DNA of 45,000 nt from Halisarca cf. caerulea (lineage: Eukaryota > Porifera > Demospongiae > Chondrillida > Halisarcidae): assembly GCA_963170055.1 (NCBI GenBank), contig CAUJGJ010000487.1, positions 687,701 to 732,700 on the forward strand. Reading direction: 5' to 3'. The notes under the pieces are model-generated. The model was not told the DNA's origin. It ran no database searches and saw only the letters and a program-made list of their open reading frames with translations. This document shows, one piece after another, positions 34,716-45,000 of the stretch. Position 1 is the first letter of the stretch; each line of letters begins with the position of its first letter. A program made the translations under genes and the position numbers.

Positions 34716-35018
34716 TGTATATACTGTAAGTGAACACAATTGCATGTTAAATATTACTTAATTGTTTTATTATTGTACTGAAAGATACCACTCAATGACG
34801 CTACTATTGATGAATGTGAAGAAACTTGAAAACATCGAATTTGAGCTAGCATGTTATTATTATGTATGAAATGAGTTTAGTGAGTGGCTATATATAGTTT
34901 GTGAAATGTGTGTATAAACTATACTGTGAGGTGAGATGGTGCATGTTGTCACTACATGAGTTTGTGAACATACGTTCCCACACATGTAATGCTGTTGTTG
35001 TGCTGGAGTTGAGGTGGA

Positions 35019-36335
35019 TCAGTACACGTAAATCTCCACTTCTTCAGTGGCTACTCTATCATATATCAGTCCTACTGAAGTACACCAGCGAATTTCAACA
35101 TCATCTGATGTTGTAGTGTCGAAGTCTCTCACAAACCAAGGAGCACGTGGGGTATTACAGCAATTGCTTCCCGGGTAACAGTCCTTATTGTCCCATAGGG
35201 TATTGTTTGTGTACCAGCGATATAGTCGAGAAGGGATATAATGTGTAGCACTTTCACAGTAGTAATGTTCTCCCACGTAGGAAGGTGTACTTCTTCCTGG
35301 ATTCTTAGCACAGGGACAGTTACATGCATTACGGTCAGATTCTAGGCCTCCTCCAGCATATGTCCATATATGGGTGCGATTGCCTGGTGCACCGTGAGTG
35401 ATGGACACACCGGAGACATATGATCCGTCAAAGTTCTGAAACCAAATATTGTCTGATTGTGAGTTGGCAAATGGCAGACTGTAGGCGAATGCACAAGGAC
35501 CATGATAAGAGAACCCGACAGCTCTACCACATACATGACTGTACTGGTAGTTGAAGGTGGGGAAGGTGACAGAGGTGCATTTATGCTCGTTGCGATCGAG
35601 AGGACCAGTGTGACCACAGACTCTTGTTCCATTTGCCATGTAGAGTGTCAGTGGTGAAGGACAGGTCTCTTCAGGGTTGGTCATGTTGATGTTGACCACT
35701 CTCATCACACCTCTCACTCCACACTTGTCTTCCTCCATGTGGCAGTACATCAACCTACTCCCGCTAGTCGTCTGAATCCAGTAGTCCTGAGATGTAGCCT
35801 CTGGGTTGCATTGAAGAATGTCAGCACAAGATGAGGCTGGATTGTCCCCCGACAGTCCTAGTTCTAGTGTGCATGGCAAGGGTTGTGGTGTGGGTTGTGG
35901 TGATGGCATTGGTGTTGGGGAAACATCTCTGGGTTGTGATAGATCTGCTGATGGTGGGACTTGCTGTGATGGTCCAACAGCTTCGGATGATGTAAAATCT
36001 GATGACTGTGGGATATACACAGATGGTGCTGAAGTTCCTGTTGGTATTGGGGGACAGCCTGACTGGTCTCCTCTGAGTTCTTGTAAAAGTTGTTGTCTGA
36101 GCTCAGTGAGTAGTTCCTCCTTCAGTCTGGGGTAGTCATTACTGTAGGAGAATGTTCCAGGAGCACCAGGATTGCCAGGAGCACCAGGGTTGCCAGGGAT
36201 GCCATCACGACCATCACGACCTGGAGGTCCTGGTACGAACTGACAAGATGGGGAACAGGTATCCACAGCTCCTAGTCCTTGTGGAGTGAAGGATAACAGA
36301 ATGAGACAATAAAGATACTTGTTCAAAACTTCCAT
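35019..36335 (-). CDS. Collagen-like/fibrinogen-related secreted protein B
   Basis: Single-exon frame of 438 residues, the longest of the family. Signal peptide about 1-23, CSPSC at 27-31. The collagen stretch at 36-60 has eight Gly-X-Y triplets, including a duplicated GNPGAP. Coiled coil about 70-88. The Ser/Pro/Gln-rich linker (about 92-155) is some 35 residues longer than in A or C. The fibrinogen-related domain spans 170-438 with the same landmark motifs as A (ADILQC, CGVRGVMRVVNINMT, VCGRAVGFSYH, YVSGVSITHGAPG, HYYCESAT, NNTLWDNKDC, APWFVRDF, VEIYVY). The segment around YWIQTTSGSRLMYCHMEED is identical to A, whereas the loop after VGFSYHGPCAF is longer and unlike A. An extracellular, trimer-forming lectin-like role is inferred. 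Tandem 91-bp repeats lie about 300 bp upstream. Confidence 0.88.
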   Translation of the reverse strand: MEVLNKYLYCLILLSFTPQGLGAVDTCSPSCQFVPGPPGRDGRDGIPGNPGAPGNPGAPGTFSYSNDYPRLKEELLTELRQQLLQELRGDQSGCPPIPTGTSAPSVYIPQSSDFTSSEAVGPSQQVPPSADLSQPRDVSPTPMPSPQPTPQPLPCTLELGLSGDNPASSCADILQCNPEATSQDYWIQTTSGSRLMYCHMEEDKCGVRGVMRVVNINMTNPEETCPSPLTLYMANGTRVCGHTGPLDRNEHKCTSVTFPTFNYQYSHVCGRAVGFSYHGPCAFAYSLPFANSQSDNIWFQNFDGSYVSGVSITHGAPGNRTHIWTYAGGGLESDRNACNCPCAKNPGRSTPSYVGEHYYCESATHYIPSRLYRWYTNNTLWDNKDCYPGSNCCNTPRAPWFVRDFDTTTSDDVEIRWCTSVGLIYDRVATEEVEIYVY

Positions 36336-36400
36336 AATAATATTTGCGTAACTTTCTCCTGAGTGAGACTGCTGTGACTGCCCAGTTCTGAGTCTTATAT
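36336..36400 (-). promoter_or_regulatory. Core promoter and leader of gene B
   Basis: Minus-strand TATAAG (36399-36394) lies about 29 bases before AGTCTCACTCAGGAGAAAGT, which matches the leader of genes A and C. The rest of the leader (ACGCAAATATTATT before ATG) has diverged. Confidence 0.6.
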
Positions 36401-36619
36401 GTACATACTGTACATGTCAACCCGTCTCCCGTACCTGGTGCATGCTGTGGTGGTAGTTGAAGAATGCAGGGCTAGCAAGGTACATTGAGGTGGTGAGGAG
36501 AGTGGAGGGGGTGGAGACTATGTAGACTGAACTTCTTTGGGTTTATCACACCAGCACTACTAGGTACTAGCTGTTGTTGGCATGTAGTGAAATTTGCATA
36601 GTATGTACCGCGAACAGGA

Positions 36620-37190
36620 CACAAAATCAGCACTGTTTGTCAGAGGTACTTACTATCACAGTTGGTTTATGTACATGAGGTATACACAGGGACAGAATGA
36701 GGAGTACTTACTATCCAGGAGTATGTACTAAACCAGGTACTTACTATCAGGGTTGGTTTATGTACATGAGATATACACAGGGACAGAATGAGGAGTACTT
36801 ACTATCCAGGAGTATGTACTCAAAGGGGACACAAAATCAGTACTTTTTATCAGAGGTACTTATCAGGGTTGGTTTTGTACATGCATGAGGTATACACAGG
36901 GACAGAATGAGGAGTACGTACTATCCAGGAGTATGCACTGAACCGGGTACTTACTATCAGGGTTGGTTTATGTACATGAGGTATACACAGGGACAGAATG
37001 AGGAGTACTTACTGTCCAGGAGTATGTACTAAACCAGGTACTTACTATCAGGGTTGGTTTATGTACATGAGGTATACACAGGGACAGAATGAGGAGTACT
37101 TACTGTCCAGGAGTATGTACTAAACCAGGTACTTACTATCAGGGTTGGTTTATGTACATGAGGTATACACAGGGACAGAATGAGGAGTGC
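36620..37190. repeat. 91-bp tandem repeat, about 6 copies
   Basis: The landmark GGACAGAATGAGGAGTACTT recurs at intervals of about 91, 118, 91, 91 and 91 bp. The 118-bp unit (about 36780-36897) carries an extra GGGGACACAAAATCAGTACT segment that also occurs at the left edge, so it preserves an older unit. The array lies upstream of gene B. Confidence 0.92.
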
Positions 37191-37270
37191 TAGCGTCAAC
37201 TGTACTTTACATTTTGCCACTGTGAGTTAATACCTATAGTAGGCTACAATACTATTGTCAATCTATACAC

Positions 37271-37459
37271 AATGAAACCTCTATTAAAGGGCACCTCTGA
37301 ATGCAGGTACCTCCTTTCACGGGACACCACTGCTTTGTCACATTGGAAATCCCTCACATTGACACGTGTACATTTAAACCCTCTGAAACAAGGACACCTT
37401 CATATGCAGGATAGCTAACTGCATGTGGTCCCCATAGTGGTGTCCATACTACAGAGGTT
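37271..37459. mobile_element. Candidate MITE, AACCTCTATTAAA family
   Basis: The left end AATGAAACCTCTATTAAAGG and the right end CTACAGAGGTTGTT are partly inverted copies. The internal GGACACC/GGTGTCC blocks are also inverted. It differs from the CTAATCCGACA family. No target duplication resolved. Confidence 0.45.
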
Positions 37460-38023
37460 GTTAAAGGGGGTTTTCATATTGTTTCCTCTGGCCGGACTTC
37501 CGGTGTGTAACACTTGACCGATATGTATCTAATAGTAATCGTATAGCTATAGCTGTGCATTGGCATTTTTATTACACGATAGGGAGTGCAATAAGTACGT
37601 GTTGTGTGTACTTGTTACTGTTACACCAGAAAACTATATCTAGGAAAGATGTCATTCTGCATGGTGACCTCAACCTGGTGATCCTGACATACCTTGCACC
37701 GTAACGCCAGGAATGGTCCCCTACCATAAGTTGTCCCCGCTCACCCAACCGTGCATGCTATCAATACTAAGCCCTAACCCAACCCCTTAACACCACACTT
37801 GTTACACAGGTGAGTTGTGTCCAATTTTGGACCTAACACAAAATGGCCGACACTTCAAAGGTATGCTGAAGTTAATTCACGCTCGCCACACATGATAAGA
37901 CCTTCGAAGGTGTTGTAGTTTGTCCGTATAACTTAAAACCACGTATACGCCCCTTCTTGCCTTGATTCAGACATAATATACCTGTGTAGAGTTTAAATTG
38001 TATAATATTATAATAATGCAAAC
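37460..38023. other. Intergenic with a possible orphan first exon
   Basis: Moderately CpG-rich. An ATG in the context CAAAATGGCC at 37843 opens six codons (MADTSK) that end exactly at a GTATGC donor-like site at 37861. A phase-compatible acceptor and 50-codon frame lie at 38378-38530. This is too little to call a gene. Confidence 0.25.
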
Positions 38024-38097
38024 GTGCAAATTCCTACATCCCGCAGCACATATGTACTGTATAATGTGCTGCACGTGCGGGATGTAGGAATTTGCAC
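38024..38097. repeat. Long hairpin repeat, TCCTACATCC stem
   Basis: The left arm GTGCAAATTCCTACATCCCG continues to CAGCACA. The right arm is its complement with a 6-nt bulge (GTGCGGGATGTAGGAATTTGCAC), giving a stem of about 27 bp. It is the reverse-oriented relative of the pair at 9410-9515, so it is a dispersed element. Confidence 0.7.
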
Positions 38098-38109
38098 AGT
38101 GTGCACTCA

Positions 38110-38222
38110 ATCCAACTAAACTCTGTCTAGCCCTATGCCCATCTAGCCTCATGTATGTGTAGCTCTATGCTCGTCTAGCCCTATGCCTGTCTTGCCCTTT
38201 GCCCACCTAGCCCTGTACCGGT
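38110..38222. repeat. TCTAGCCCTATGCCC-type minisatellite
   Basis: Imperfect copies of TCTAGCCCTATGCCC at about 16-20 bp spacing, the reverse complement of the array at 9262-9380. Confidence 0.65.
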
Positions 38223-38595
38223 TTTGCAACTTACCCTTGTTCCAAGTGTTTTTGGAGAATCCTTTTTTGATAATGGCTTTTTGCACGATCCTGTGTCAAT
38301 CCTACATCCTTTTACCATTTTTAAATGGTTTTTATACACCCTTATATATATATATATTAGTACTCTGTGTTGTACAGAAAGTGGACATCATGTGCATATC
38401 ACATGATGTTGTGCTCCCTCCTCAATACATAGATAAGGGAGAGGTGTTTTTATGGGATCCAGACAATATGGTCGCCTTGTTCAGGGTCATGTCATCTCAG
38501 AGACAGATGTTCTCCTCTCATGATCAGTGAACCTCTTTGAGAGAAGCAGGTACAACTGGTAGCATGTAATGAGTACCACTCAGCAGCTGTGTGTG

Positions 38596-39359
<764 letters not shown>

Positions 39360-39536
39360 CAGTGGAGCCTCTGTAGTCTGACACCTCTATAATCCAACAC
39401 TCTCTCTAATCTGATCATCTTATGAGGTACAGTCACCATATTAGACTATGCTAGGAAACTCTTGATAATCCGACAACCTCTGTAATCTGACACAATTGTG
39501 TTGCCCACAGAGTGTCGGATTATAGAGGTTCCACTG
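39360..39536. mobile_element. 177-bp MITE, CCTCTNTAATC family
   Basis: The ends CAGTGGAGCCTCTGTAGTCT and AGTGTCGGATTATAGAGGTTCCACTG are inverted repeats of about 25 bp with few mismatches. A near-identical 177-bp copy lies at 44170-44346 within the same flank, so the element predates the C/D duplication. Confidence 0.75.
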
Positions 39537-39873
39537 AACATGTTAACTGTCTTGTTCCATTATTACTTGAAGCACACACTCAAAGACTACAAATACTGAT
39601 GTGATCTAAATGACATTAAGAGTGTGGTGATAAAGTATGGGGTATGTGGTTGATTGTAGTATTGAAATGATGTGTGTAGAGTAATAGTGAAGTGTGTTAA
39701 CACTGTGGAGATAATCCAGGTACAGATGCTGAGTGTGATGATAAGTATGAGCTACTGTGAGGAGTGAAATGTGTGTGGGCTACTGTGAGGTGAGATGGTG
39801 TTGTCACTACATGAGTTTGTGAGCATACATCCCCACACATGTAGTACTGTTGTTGTGCTGGAGTTGAGGTGGA
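39537..39873. other. 3' flank of gene C
   Basis: Collinear with 44347-44662 near gene D (GATAATCCAGGTAC, GAGCTACTGTGAGGAGTGAA). It ends with the family-wide ATGAGTTTGTGA...TGCTGGAGTTGAG block. Confidence 0.5.
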
Positions 39874-41052
39874 TCAGTACACGTATATCTCCACTTCTTC
39901 AGTGGCAACTCTGTCATAGTCTAATCCCCGTGTAGTGCACCAGCGAATTTCAAGATTGTCTGATGTTGTAGTGTTGAGGTCTCTCATAAACCAAGGAGCA
40001 CGTGGGGTATTACAGCAATTGCTTCCAGGATAACAGTCTTCATTGTCCCATAGAGTATTGTTTGTATACCAGCGACGTGGTTCAGGAGGGGGATACTGAG
40101 TAGCACTCTCGCAGTAGTAATGTTCTCCCACGTTAGAAGGAGGACTTTGTCCTGGAAACTCAGCACAGGGACAGTTACATGCAGAGGAGGCAGATTCTTG
40201 GAGGCCCCCGGCATATGTCCATATATGGGTACGGCTCCCTGGTGGACCGTGAGTGATGGACAGTCCTGAGACGTAAGCTCCATCAAAGTTTTGTGACCAA
40301 ATTTGTCCTGGTTGACTGGATAGAAATGCACAAGGATTGTGATAGGAGAACCCGACCGCTCTACCACATACATGACTGTACTGGTAGTTGAAGGTGGGGA
40401 AGGTGACAGAGGAGCAGGTTACACCACTAGGACCTGTGGGCCCACAGAGTCTTGTTCCATTTGCTTCATAAAGAGTCAGTGGTGAAGGACAGGTCTCTTC
40501 AGGGTTGGTCATGTTGATGTTGACCACTCTCATCACACCTCTCACTCCACACTTGTCTTCTTCCATGTGGCAGTACATCAACCTACTCCCGTTAGTTGTC
40601 TGAATCCAGTAGTCCTGAGATGTAGCTTCTGAGTTGCATTGAAGAATGTCACCACAAGATGAGGCTGGATTGTCCTCTGACAGTCCTAGCGAACATGCTT
40701 GGGGTTGTGGTGATGGCATTGGTGTTAGAGAAACATATCTGGTTGGTGAACGCACTGGTGATGGTGTTGTAGTAGCTGTGGGTATAAGAGTGGAGGCCAA
40801 CTGCTCTCCTCTGAGTTCTTGTAGAAGTTGTTGCCTGAGTTCAGTGAGTAGCTCCTCCTTCAGTCTGAGGTAGTCACTGTAGGAGAATGTTCCAGGAGCA
40901 CCGGGACTGCCAGGAGCGCCATCACGACCATCACGACCTGGAGGTCCTGGTACAAACTGACAAGATGAGGAACAGGTACCCCCAGCTCCTAGTCCTTGTG
41001 GAGTGAAGGATAGCAGAATGAGACAATAAAGATACTTGTTCAAAACTTCCAT
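39874..41052 (-). CDS. Collagen-like/fibrinogen-related secreted protein C
   Basis: Single-exon frame of 392 residues. The N-terminus MEVLNKYLYCLILLSFTPQG is shared exactly with B, and the CSSSCQFVPG that follows is shared with A. The collagen stretch at 36-54 has six Gly-X-Y triplets (GPP GRD GRD GAP GSP GAP). Coiled coil about 62-82, Thr/Pro/Arg linker about 84-118. The fibrinogen-related domain spans 133-392 with all family landmarks (GDILQC, VNINMTNPEETC, VCGRAVGFSYHNPCAF, HIWTYAGGL, CPCAEFPG, HYYCESAT, NNTLWDNEDC, APWFMRDLNTTTSD, VEIYVY). The linker and N-terminus are mosaics of A-like and B-like sequence, which suggests exchange between paralogues. Likely a secreted oligomeric lectin-like protein. 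The ligand is unknown. Confidence 0.88.
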   Translation of the reverse strand: MEVLNKYLYCLILLSFTPQGLGAGGTCSSSCQFVPGPPGRDGRDGAPGSPGAPGTFSYSDYLRLKEELLTELRQQLLQELRGEQLASTLIPTATTTPSPVRSPTRYVSLTPMPSPQPQACSLGLSEDNPASSCGDILQCNSEATSQDYWIQTTNGSRLMYCHMEEDKCGVRGVMRVVNINMTNPEETCPSPLTLYEANGTRLCGPTGPSGVTCSSVTFPTFNYQYSHVCGRAVGFSYHNPCAFLSSQPGQIWSQNFDGAYVSGLSITHGPPGSRTHIWTYAGGLQESASSACNCPCAEFPGQSPPSNVGEHYYCESATQYPPPEPRRWYTNNTLWDNEDCYPGSNCCNTPRAPWFMRDLNTTTSDNLEIRWCTTRGLDYDRVATEEVEIYVY

Positions 41053-41100
41053 ATTGTGTACTTCCTCCTGAGTGAGACTACTCTGCTGCGGGACTTTTAA
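41053..41100 (-). promoter_or_regulatory. Core promoter and leader of gene C
   Basis: The minus-strand leader AGTCTCACTCAGGAGGAAGT plus ACACAAT before the ATG is identical to that of gene A. A TATA-like TTAAAAG (41100-41094) lies about 21 bases before it, closer than in A or B, so it may be weak. Confidence 0.5.
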
Positions 41101-42299
41101 CAGTTCTCTTGTACACGCATGGTTTGTGGTTGGTGTTTGAGGAATGAAGCTGTACGTGATCTGTGATCTACAAGATATGTGTGAGGTGGGAGGTACAGAT
41201 TCTTACTATGCGTCTTCTTCGTGCCAGCACACACTGCTGTCAACAGGGATGCTATACATAGTCACACTTTCACGACAGCAACACAAGCTCCACAAACACC
41301 ATGCATGCCAAGACACATTCTTAACGGAGTTTAACATTCTTAAAAGGTATCAAGTGGCGTATAGTACTAGTTCCACTGTATTCTCTATCATGTCTGTCAG
41401 GCCCGGAGAAAGCCCTCCAGACATGCATGGTCAGGTCAAACTCTGTACCCAGACATGCCTTCATTGTGCAACGTAGCAGTACTGACCATTGTAATTGCTT
41501 CCATATTTGGCAATGCAGTACACGCAATTATAGTTTCACTTTATTAAATTATGAAGGGTGATAACGCCCAGGACTGAAAATGATGAAGACTGAGATTCAC
41601 GTGGAGTATAAACAATTTTTCAGGTAGAAAAATTGTTTCAGATGTAGAGATCGATCGAACACTAGAACACTATGGTGGTCGGTTGGTTAGGTTTAATTGT
41701 CTTCAAGTCTGGGATACTTCCATGGGCTTTGTTTACATCAACAAACATCAAGTGGCGCTATCGAAATTAGCACCATGTGGTCGATTGTGTAATTGAAATA
41801 TGGCCGCTTCCACATGCACGGATGCACACTAATCCTCTCTTGAAAAATTCACTGTGACGGTTATCGCTTTCGATGTAACCCCCAACAAGGACACTCTTAA
41901 TCCACAGTTTGTCATTCTAGTACAGGATGTAATTCGAAGTGACAGGAAAATTTGCCTTCAAGAAATTTAGGTTTATTTGGAAAAAAAAATATTCAGGTTT
42001 CTGCTCAAGAAGTGGTCCGATCAAAACCGGACAACCGTACTTGCTCCAGCAGCCTTGCATGAGTGAATAACTTTCAGTTTTTAGACGTACAGCTTGCAAG
42101 GAAATGTGAAGTATGTATGTACTATAGCTAGAACATTATACCGACTTGTATTGATTGGGTATTGCTGCATCCGCACATGCAGTATACCTCGCCTGCCATA
42201 CTATAAGGGTCATGCTTCTGTGAGTGTGTGTAGTCAGGTGTTCATATGTACTCTCTCCTCCCTCTTCTGTGACCAGTTGACCCCCTCAGCATAGCATAC
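41101..42299. other. Intergenic, no gene recognised
   Basis: A small perfect hairpin lies at 41610-41638 (AAACAATTTTTC, loop AGGTA, complementary arm). The stretch 41640-41830 is less AT-rich, with CAAGTGGCGCTATCG and ATGGCCGCTT, but no exon could be supported. Confidence 0.4.
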
Positions 42300-42471
42300 G
42301 GTGAAACCTCTCCTCAGTATCCGACAATTAGTGAGACCTGAAAACAGTGTGGGATTAGGAGCTAGGCTGTCAGATTACAGAGTGACTCTTAGCATACCTT
42401 AGTAAGGAGACTGTACCTCATATGTAAGATGGTAGGATTAGAGAGAATGTTGGAATACAGCGGTTTCACTG
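42300..42471. mobile_element. Diverged MITE, CCTCTNTAATC family
   Basis: It runs from GTGAAACCTCTCCTCAGTAT to AATACAGCGGTTTCACTG, imperfect inverted ends. Internally it retains GGATTAG and GTCAGATTACAGAG. Confidence 0.55.
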
Positions 42472-42529
42472 AACATATATTATAACTGCAGTGATGACAA
42501 ACCTGCTTAAGTATATAGTCAAGAATGGC

Positions 42530-42720
42530 CTCAGATACCACCTTATAAGGCATAAAAGCAATTATTTCTCTTGGGGACCATACCCCCAGACCCCTAGCAG
42601 TAATACACACCTCTGCAATGCCACGCACATAGCATTATTACTTATAATACCCCACCCCCTCCCCTCCCACTCTCTGTACACCTATACACTCCTGTATTGT
42701 GTTGCCCCCCTAAGATTTGA
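42530..42720. repeat. Fragment related to the element at 11043-11423
   Basis: The blocks ATAGCATTATTAC, CTCTGTACACCTATA, CTCCTGTATTG and CCCCCCTAAGATTT appear in the same order as at 11289-11375. The terminal CAGGGCTGCAT is missing, so this is a truncated copy. Confidence 0.6.
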
Positions 42721-42966
42721 ATGAATTTAAACATTGTGTACTGTGTTGATCATGGTCAGAATGTAAGATTAGAACCCTAGAAGCTATAGTGCTATAGAAA
42801 ATTTGCTTTAAAATACAAATGCAGAACCCGCAGTAACAACGTAAGGGCTCAAGGGATTAGTGACAGTGGTCTCAAGGGAATCTAGTCCATAGGAGCAGCA
42901 GCAATCCGGGGAAGGGGGCAAGGAAGGGCATGCACACACACACCCCTTCATGGCAGCCCTACATGC

Positions 42967-42967
<1 letters not shown>

Positions 42968-43024
<57 letters not shown>

Positions 43025-43080
43025 ATGTGTGTGTGTGTGTGTGTGGGTGTGTGGGTGTGTTCATGGCAGACCTACATGCT

Positions 43081-43116
<36 letters not shown>

Positions 43117-43141
43117 TGTGTGTGTGTGTGTGCATGTACGT

Positions 43142-43209
<68 letters not shown>

Positions 43210-43277
43210 ATGTACGTACGTGTGTGTGTGTATGAGTGTGTGTGTGTGTGTGTGTGTTGTGTGTGTGTTGTGTGTGC
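42968..43277. repeat. Compound (GT)n microsatellite with a duplicated leader
   Basis: Three GT tracts are separated by short spacers. TCATGGCAGMCCTACATGCT occurs just before the first tract and again at about 43061, and GCATGTACGTACGTGTG occurs at about 43131 and 43208. Segments of about 80-110 bp were therefore duplicated along with the GT runs. Confidence 0.93.
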
Positions 43278-44169
43278 ATGCATGTGTGCGTGTGTATTGG
43301 ACATACATGCATGTTTGTGAGTATTGGTGTGATTATACGTGTAAAAGGTGCAAAAGGCATCCTGCTCGTAGTACTGATTTAAAGTGGTGGTGAAATTAGG
43401 TCTATACCTATGTCACTCCTAGCGGCTGCTATCTTGTTTGAACTGTAGGGAAAAAATAATAGAAAGTTTAACCCAATCAGTGACCTTTACATTGTGAAGA
43501 TTATCTGATTATGAGCCATAATTGAATTGTCAGAATATTATTATGTTTTTTTGACATAGAGGAAGTGGCTAGTGTGTAACTGGAGTGAAGTAAAGATGCT
43601 TGCAACTATGTATGTTAGGTTCTAAAGTATGCATGGGTGGCCATTTTGTTTCGGTGTCATCCCCACATAAGTAGCATTGCTGCTCTACATGATGATATAT
43701 GTTGATCCAGTTTGTATGTGATTGTTGCATGTAGGTTAGGTTAGGTTAGGTTGTCTTATTTCACCTGGGGGACCGTTAGCCATAGGCTACTTTAGTGGCA
43801 CCCAGAAATGATACGGTGTCATCATGGTGGTCTGGGCTACATGAGACTAGTACTGACCTACAATAGGTCTAATTTCTGTGCATCTGTGGTAGTATGTATG
43901 TCTACACTAGTGACTCTGTACCAATGTACACATGTACTTATGGAAGAGTTGTACATCTACATATATCACATGATGGAACTCGGCTGTATGTGTGTGGCTG
44001 CAGAGTAATGTGACCATCTACTGTAACTGTCTAGTGACACTGTCATCTGACAGCCTTCGATCTAATCATATGCGTTTTTCAATCCCCATTGACTGTCAGA
44101 TAAGAGAGGTCTCACTGTACACCCTTCTACCAGTCTGTCACTCCTAGTCATGCACAACTCAACACATTG
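43278..44169. other. Intergenic, nothing recognised
   Basis: Contains four copies of GGTTA (about 43735-43752) and, from about 44089, the flank duplicated from gene C. No supported coding region. Confidence 0.4.
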
Positions 44170-44346
44170 CAGTGTAGCCTCTGTAGTCTGACACCTCTAT
44201 AATCCAACACTCTCTCTAATCTGACCATCTTATGAGGTACAGTCACCATGTTTGACTATGCTAGGAATCTCTTGATAATCCGACAACCTCTGTAATCTGA
44301 CACAATTGTGTTGCCCACAGAGTGTCGGATTATAGAGGTTCCACTG
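44170..44346. mobile_element. 177-bp MITE, copy of 39360-39536
   Basis: Same length, ends and internal sequence as the copy beside gene C, with a few substitutions. The flanks (CACAACTCAACACATTG and AACATACAAATACTGAT) are also duplicated, so it was copied with the gene and did not transpose separately. Confidence 0.75.
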
Positions 44347-44662
44347 AACATACAAATACTGATAAGATATAATTGACATTAAGAGTGTGGTGATGAAGTA
44401 TGGGATAATGTACGTATATGTGGTGGATTGTACTATTGAAATGATGTGTGTAGAGTATATAATAGTGAACTTTAGTGTGTTAACATTGTGGAGATAATCC
44501 AGGTACTGAATCCGATGCTAAGTGTGATGATAAGTATGAGCTACTGTGAGGAGTGAAATGTGTGTGGACTACTGTGAGGTGAGATGGTGTTGTCACTACA
44601 TGAGTTTGTGAACATCCATTCCCACACATGTAGTACTGTTGTTGTGCTGGAGTTGAGATGGA

Positions 44663-45000
44663 TCAGTACACATATATCTCCACTTGTTCAGTGGCAACTC
44701 TGTCAACAGATAATCCCCGAGTACACCAGCGAATTTCAAGATCGTCTGATGTTGTAGTGTTGAGGTCTCTCACAAACCAAGGAGCACGTGGGGTATTACA
44801 ACAATTGCTTCCTGGATAACAGTCCTCATTGTCCCACAAGGTATTGTTTGTATGCCACACTCCTGGAGGAGGGTAAGTCGGTGCAGCACTCTCGCAGTAG
44901 TAATGTTCTCCCACGTAAGAAGGAGAACTTGCTCCTGGGAATTTAGCACAGGGGCAGTTATGTGAATTGGAGTAAGTTTCTACAAAGCCCCCAGCATATG
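44663..45000 (-). CDS. Collagen-like/fibrinogen-related secreted protein D (3' part only)
   Basis: The stop codon is at 44663 and the frame stays open to the window edge, so the start lies beyond 45000. About 112 C-terminal codons are visible. They run from YAGGFVETYSNSHNCPCAKF through YVGEHYYCESA, NNTLWDNEDC, NCCNTPRAPWFVRDLNTTTSD and EQVEIYVY. It is closest to gene C, but several residues are lost around PPPGVWHTNN, where C has PPPEPRRWYTNN. The downstream flank, including its MITE, is duplicated from that of C. Presumably it has the same architecture as A-C. Confidence 0.85.
   Translation of the reverse strand, partial: YAGGFVETYSNSHNCPCAKFPGASSPSYVGEHYYCESAAPTYPPPGVWHTNNTLWDNEDCYPGSNCCNTPRAPWFVRDLNTTTSDDLEIRWCTRGLSVDRVATEQVEIYVY

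Noticed and set aside
36620..37190. CRISPR-like regular repeats
   Set aside because: Whole 91-bp units are repeated without unique spacers, no cas genes are present, and the context is eukaryotic.
43735..43752. GGTTA repeats suggesting an interstitial telomere
   Set aside because: Only four copies of a 5-bp unit, not the TTAGGG expected for sponges and cnidarians, and no other subtelomeric sign.

Overview
This 45 kb window looks like a piece of an AT-rich animal nuclear genome, most likely a sponge (a cnidarian is the main alternative). The evidence is GT-AG introns, TATA-type promoters, secreted collagen-like/fibrinogen-like proteins of a kind expanded in basal metazoans, very long (GT)n microsatellites, a eukaryotic Helitron and many short inverted-repeat DNA transposons. 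No prokaryotic operon, rRNA, tRNA or CRISPR array was recognised. The taxonomic call is inference.

Left part (1-8.4 kb): a tandem pair of two-exon genes (1114-2107 and 5219-8397) on the + strand. Each encodes a 208-residue secreted protein made of three Cys/Trp-rich repeats. Their upstream regions, introns and promoters are recognisably duplicated. The second copy's intron has grown from 367 to 2552 bp by repeat insertion. 8.4-12.6 kb is gene-poor. It holds minisatellites, hairpin repeats, a candidate MITE with a 5-bp target duplication, and a decayed fragment of the lectin-like gene family found further right.

Middle part (12.6-29.2 kb): a degenerate tandem array with a unit of about 1 kb, with shorter recurrent variants of about 750 and 430 bp. 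Two transposons with precisely readable insertion sites interrupt it. One is a 703-bp TA-flanked inverted-repeat element that encodes only a DNA-binding-like domain. The other is a 5559-bp apparently complete Helitron with an open 1557-residue Rep/helicase gene, a TC start, a CTAG end and a perfect 15-bp hairpin. Because the array supplies empty sites, both insertions can be resolved to the base.

Right part (29.2-45 kb): three complete and one window-truncated minus-strand paralogues (30963-32117, 35019-36335, 39874-41052 and 44663 to beyond 45000). They encode signal peptide, short collagen stretch, coiled coil, Pro/Thr/Ser linker and a fibrinogen-related C-terminal domain, an architecture resembling ficolins. 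They share 5' leader motifs, TATA-like boxes and 3' flanks. They lie among MITEs, tandem repeats (33 bp and 91 bp units) and (GT)n tracts. The two secreted families are plausibly extracellular recognition or matrix proteins. That role is inferred from architecture only.
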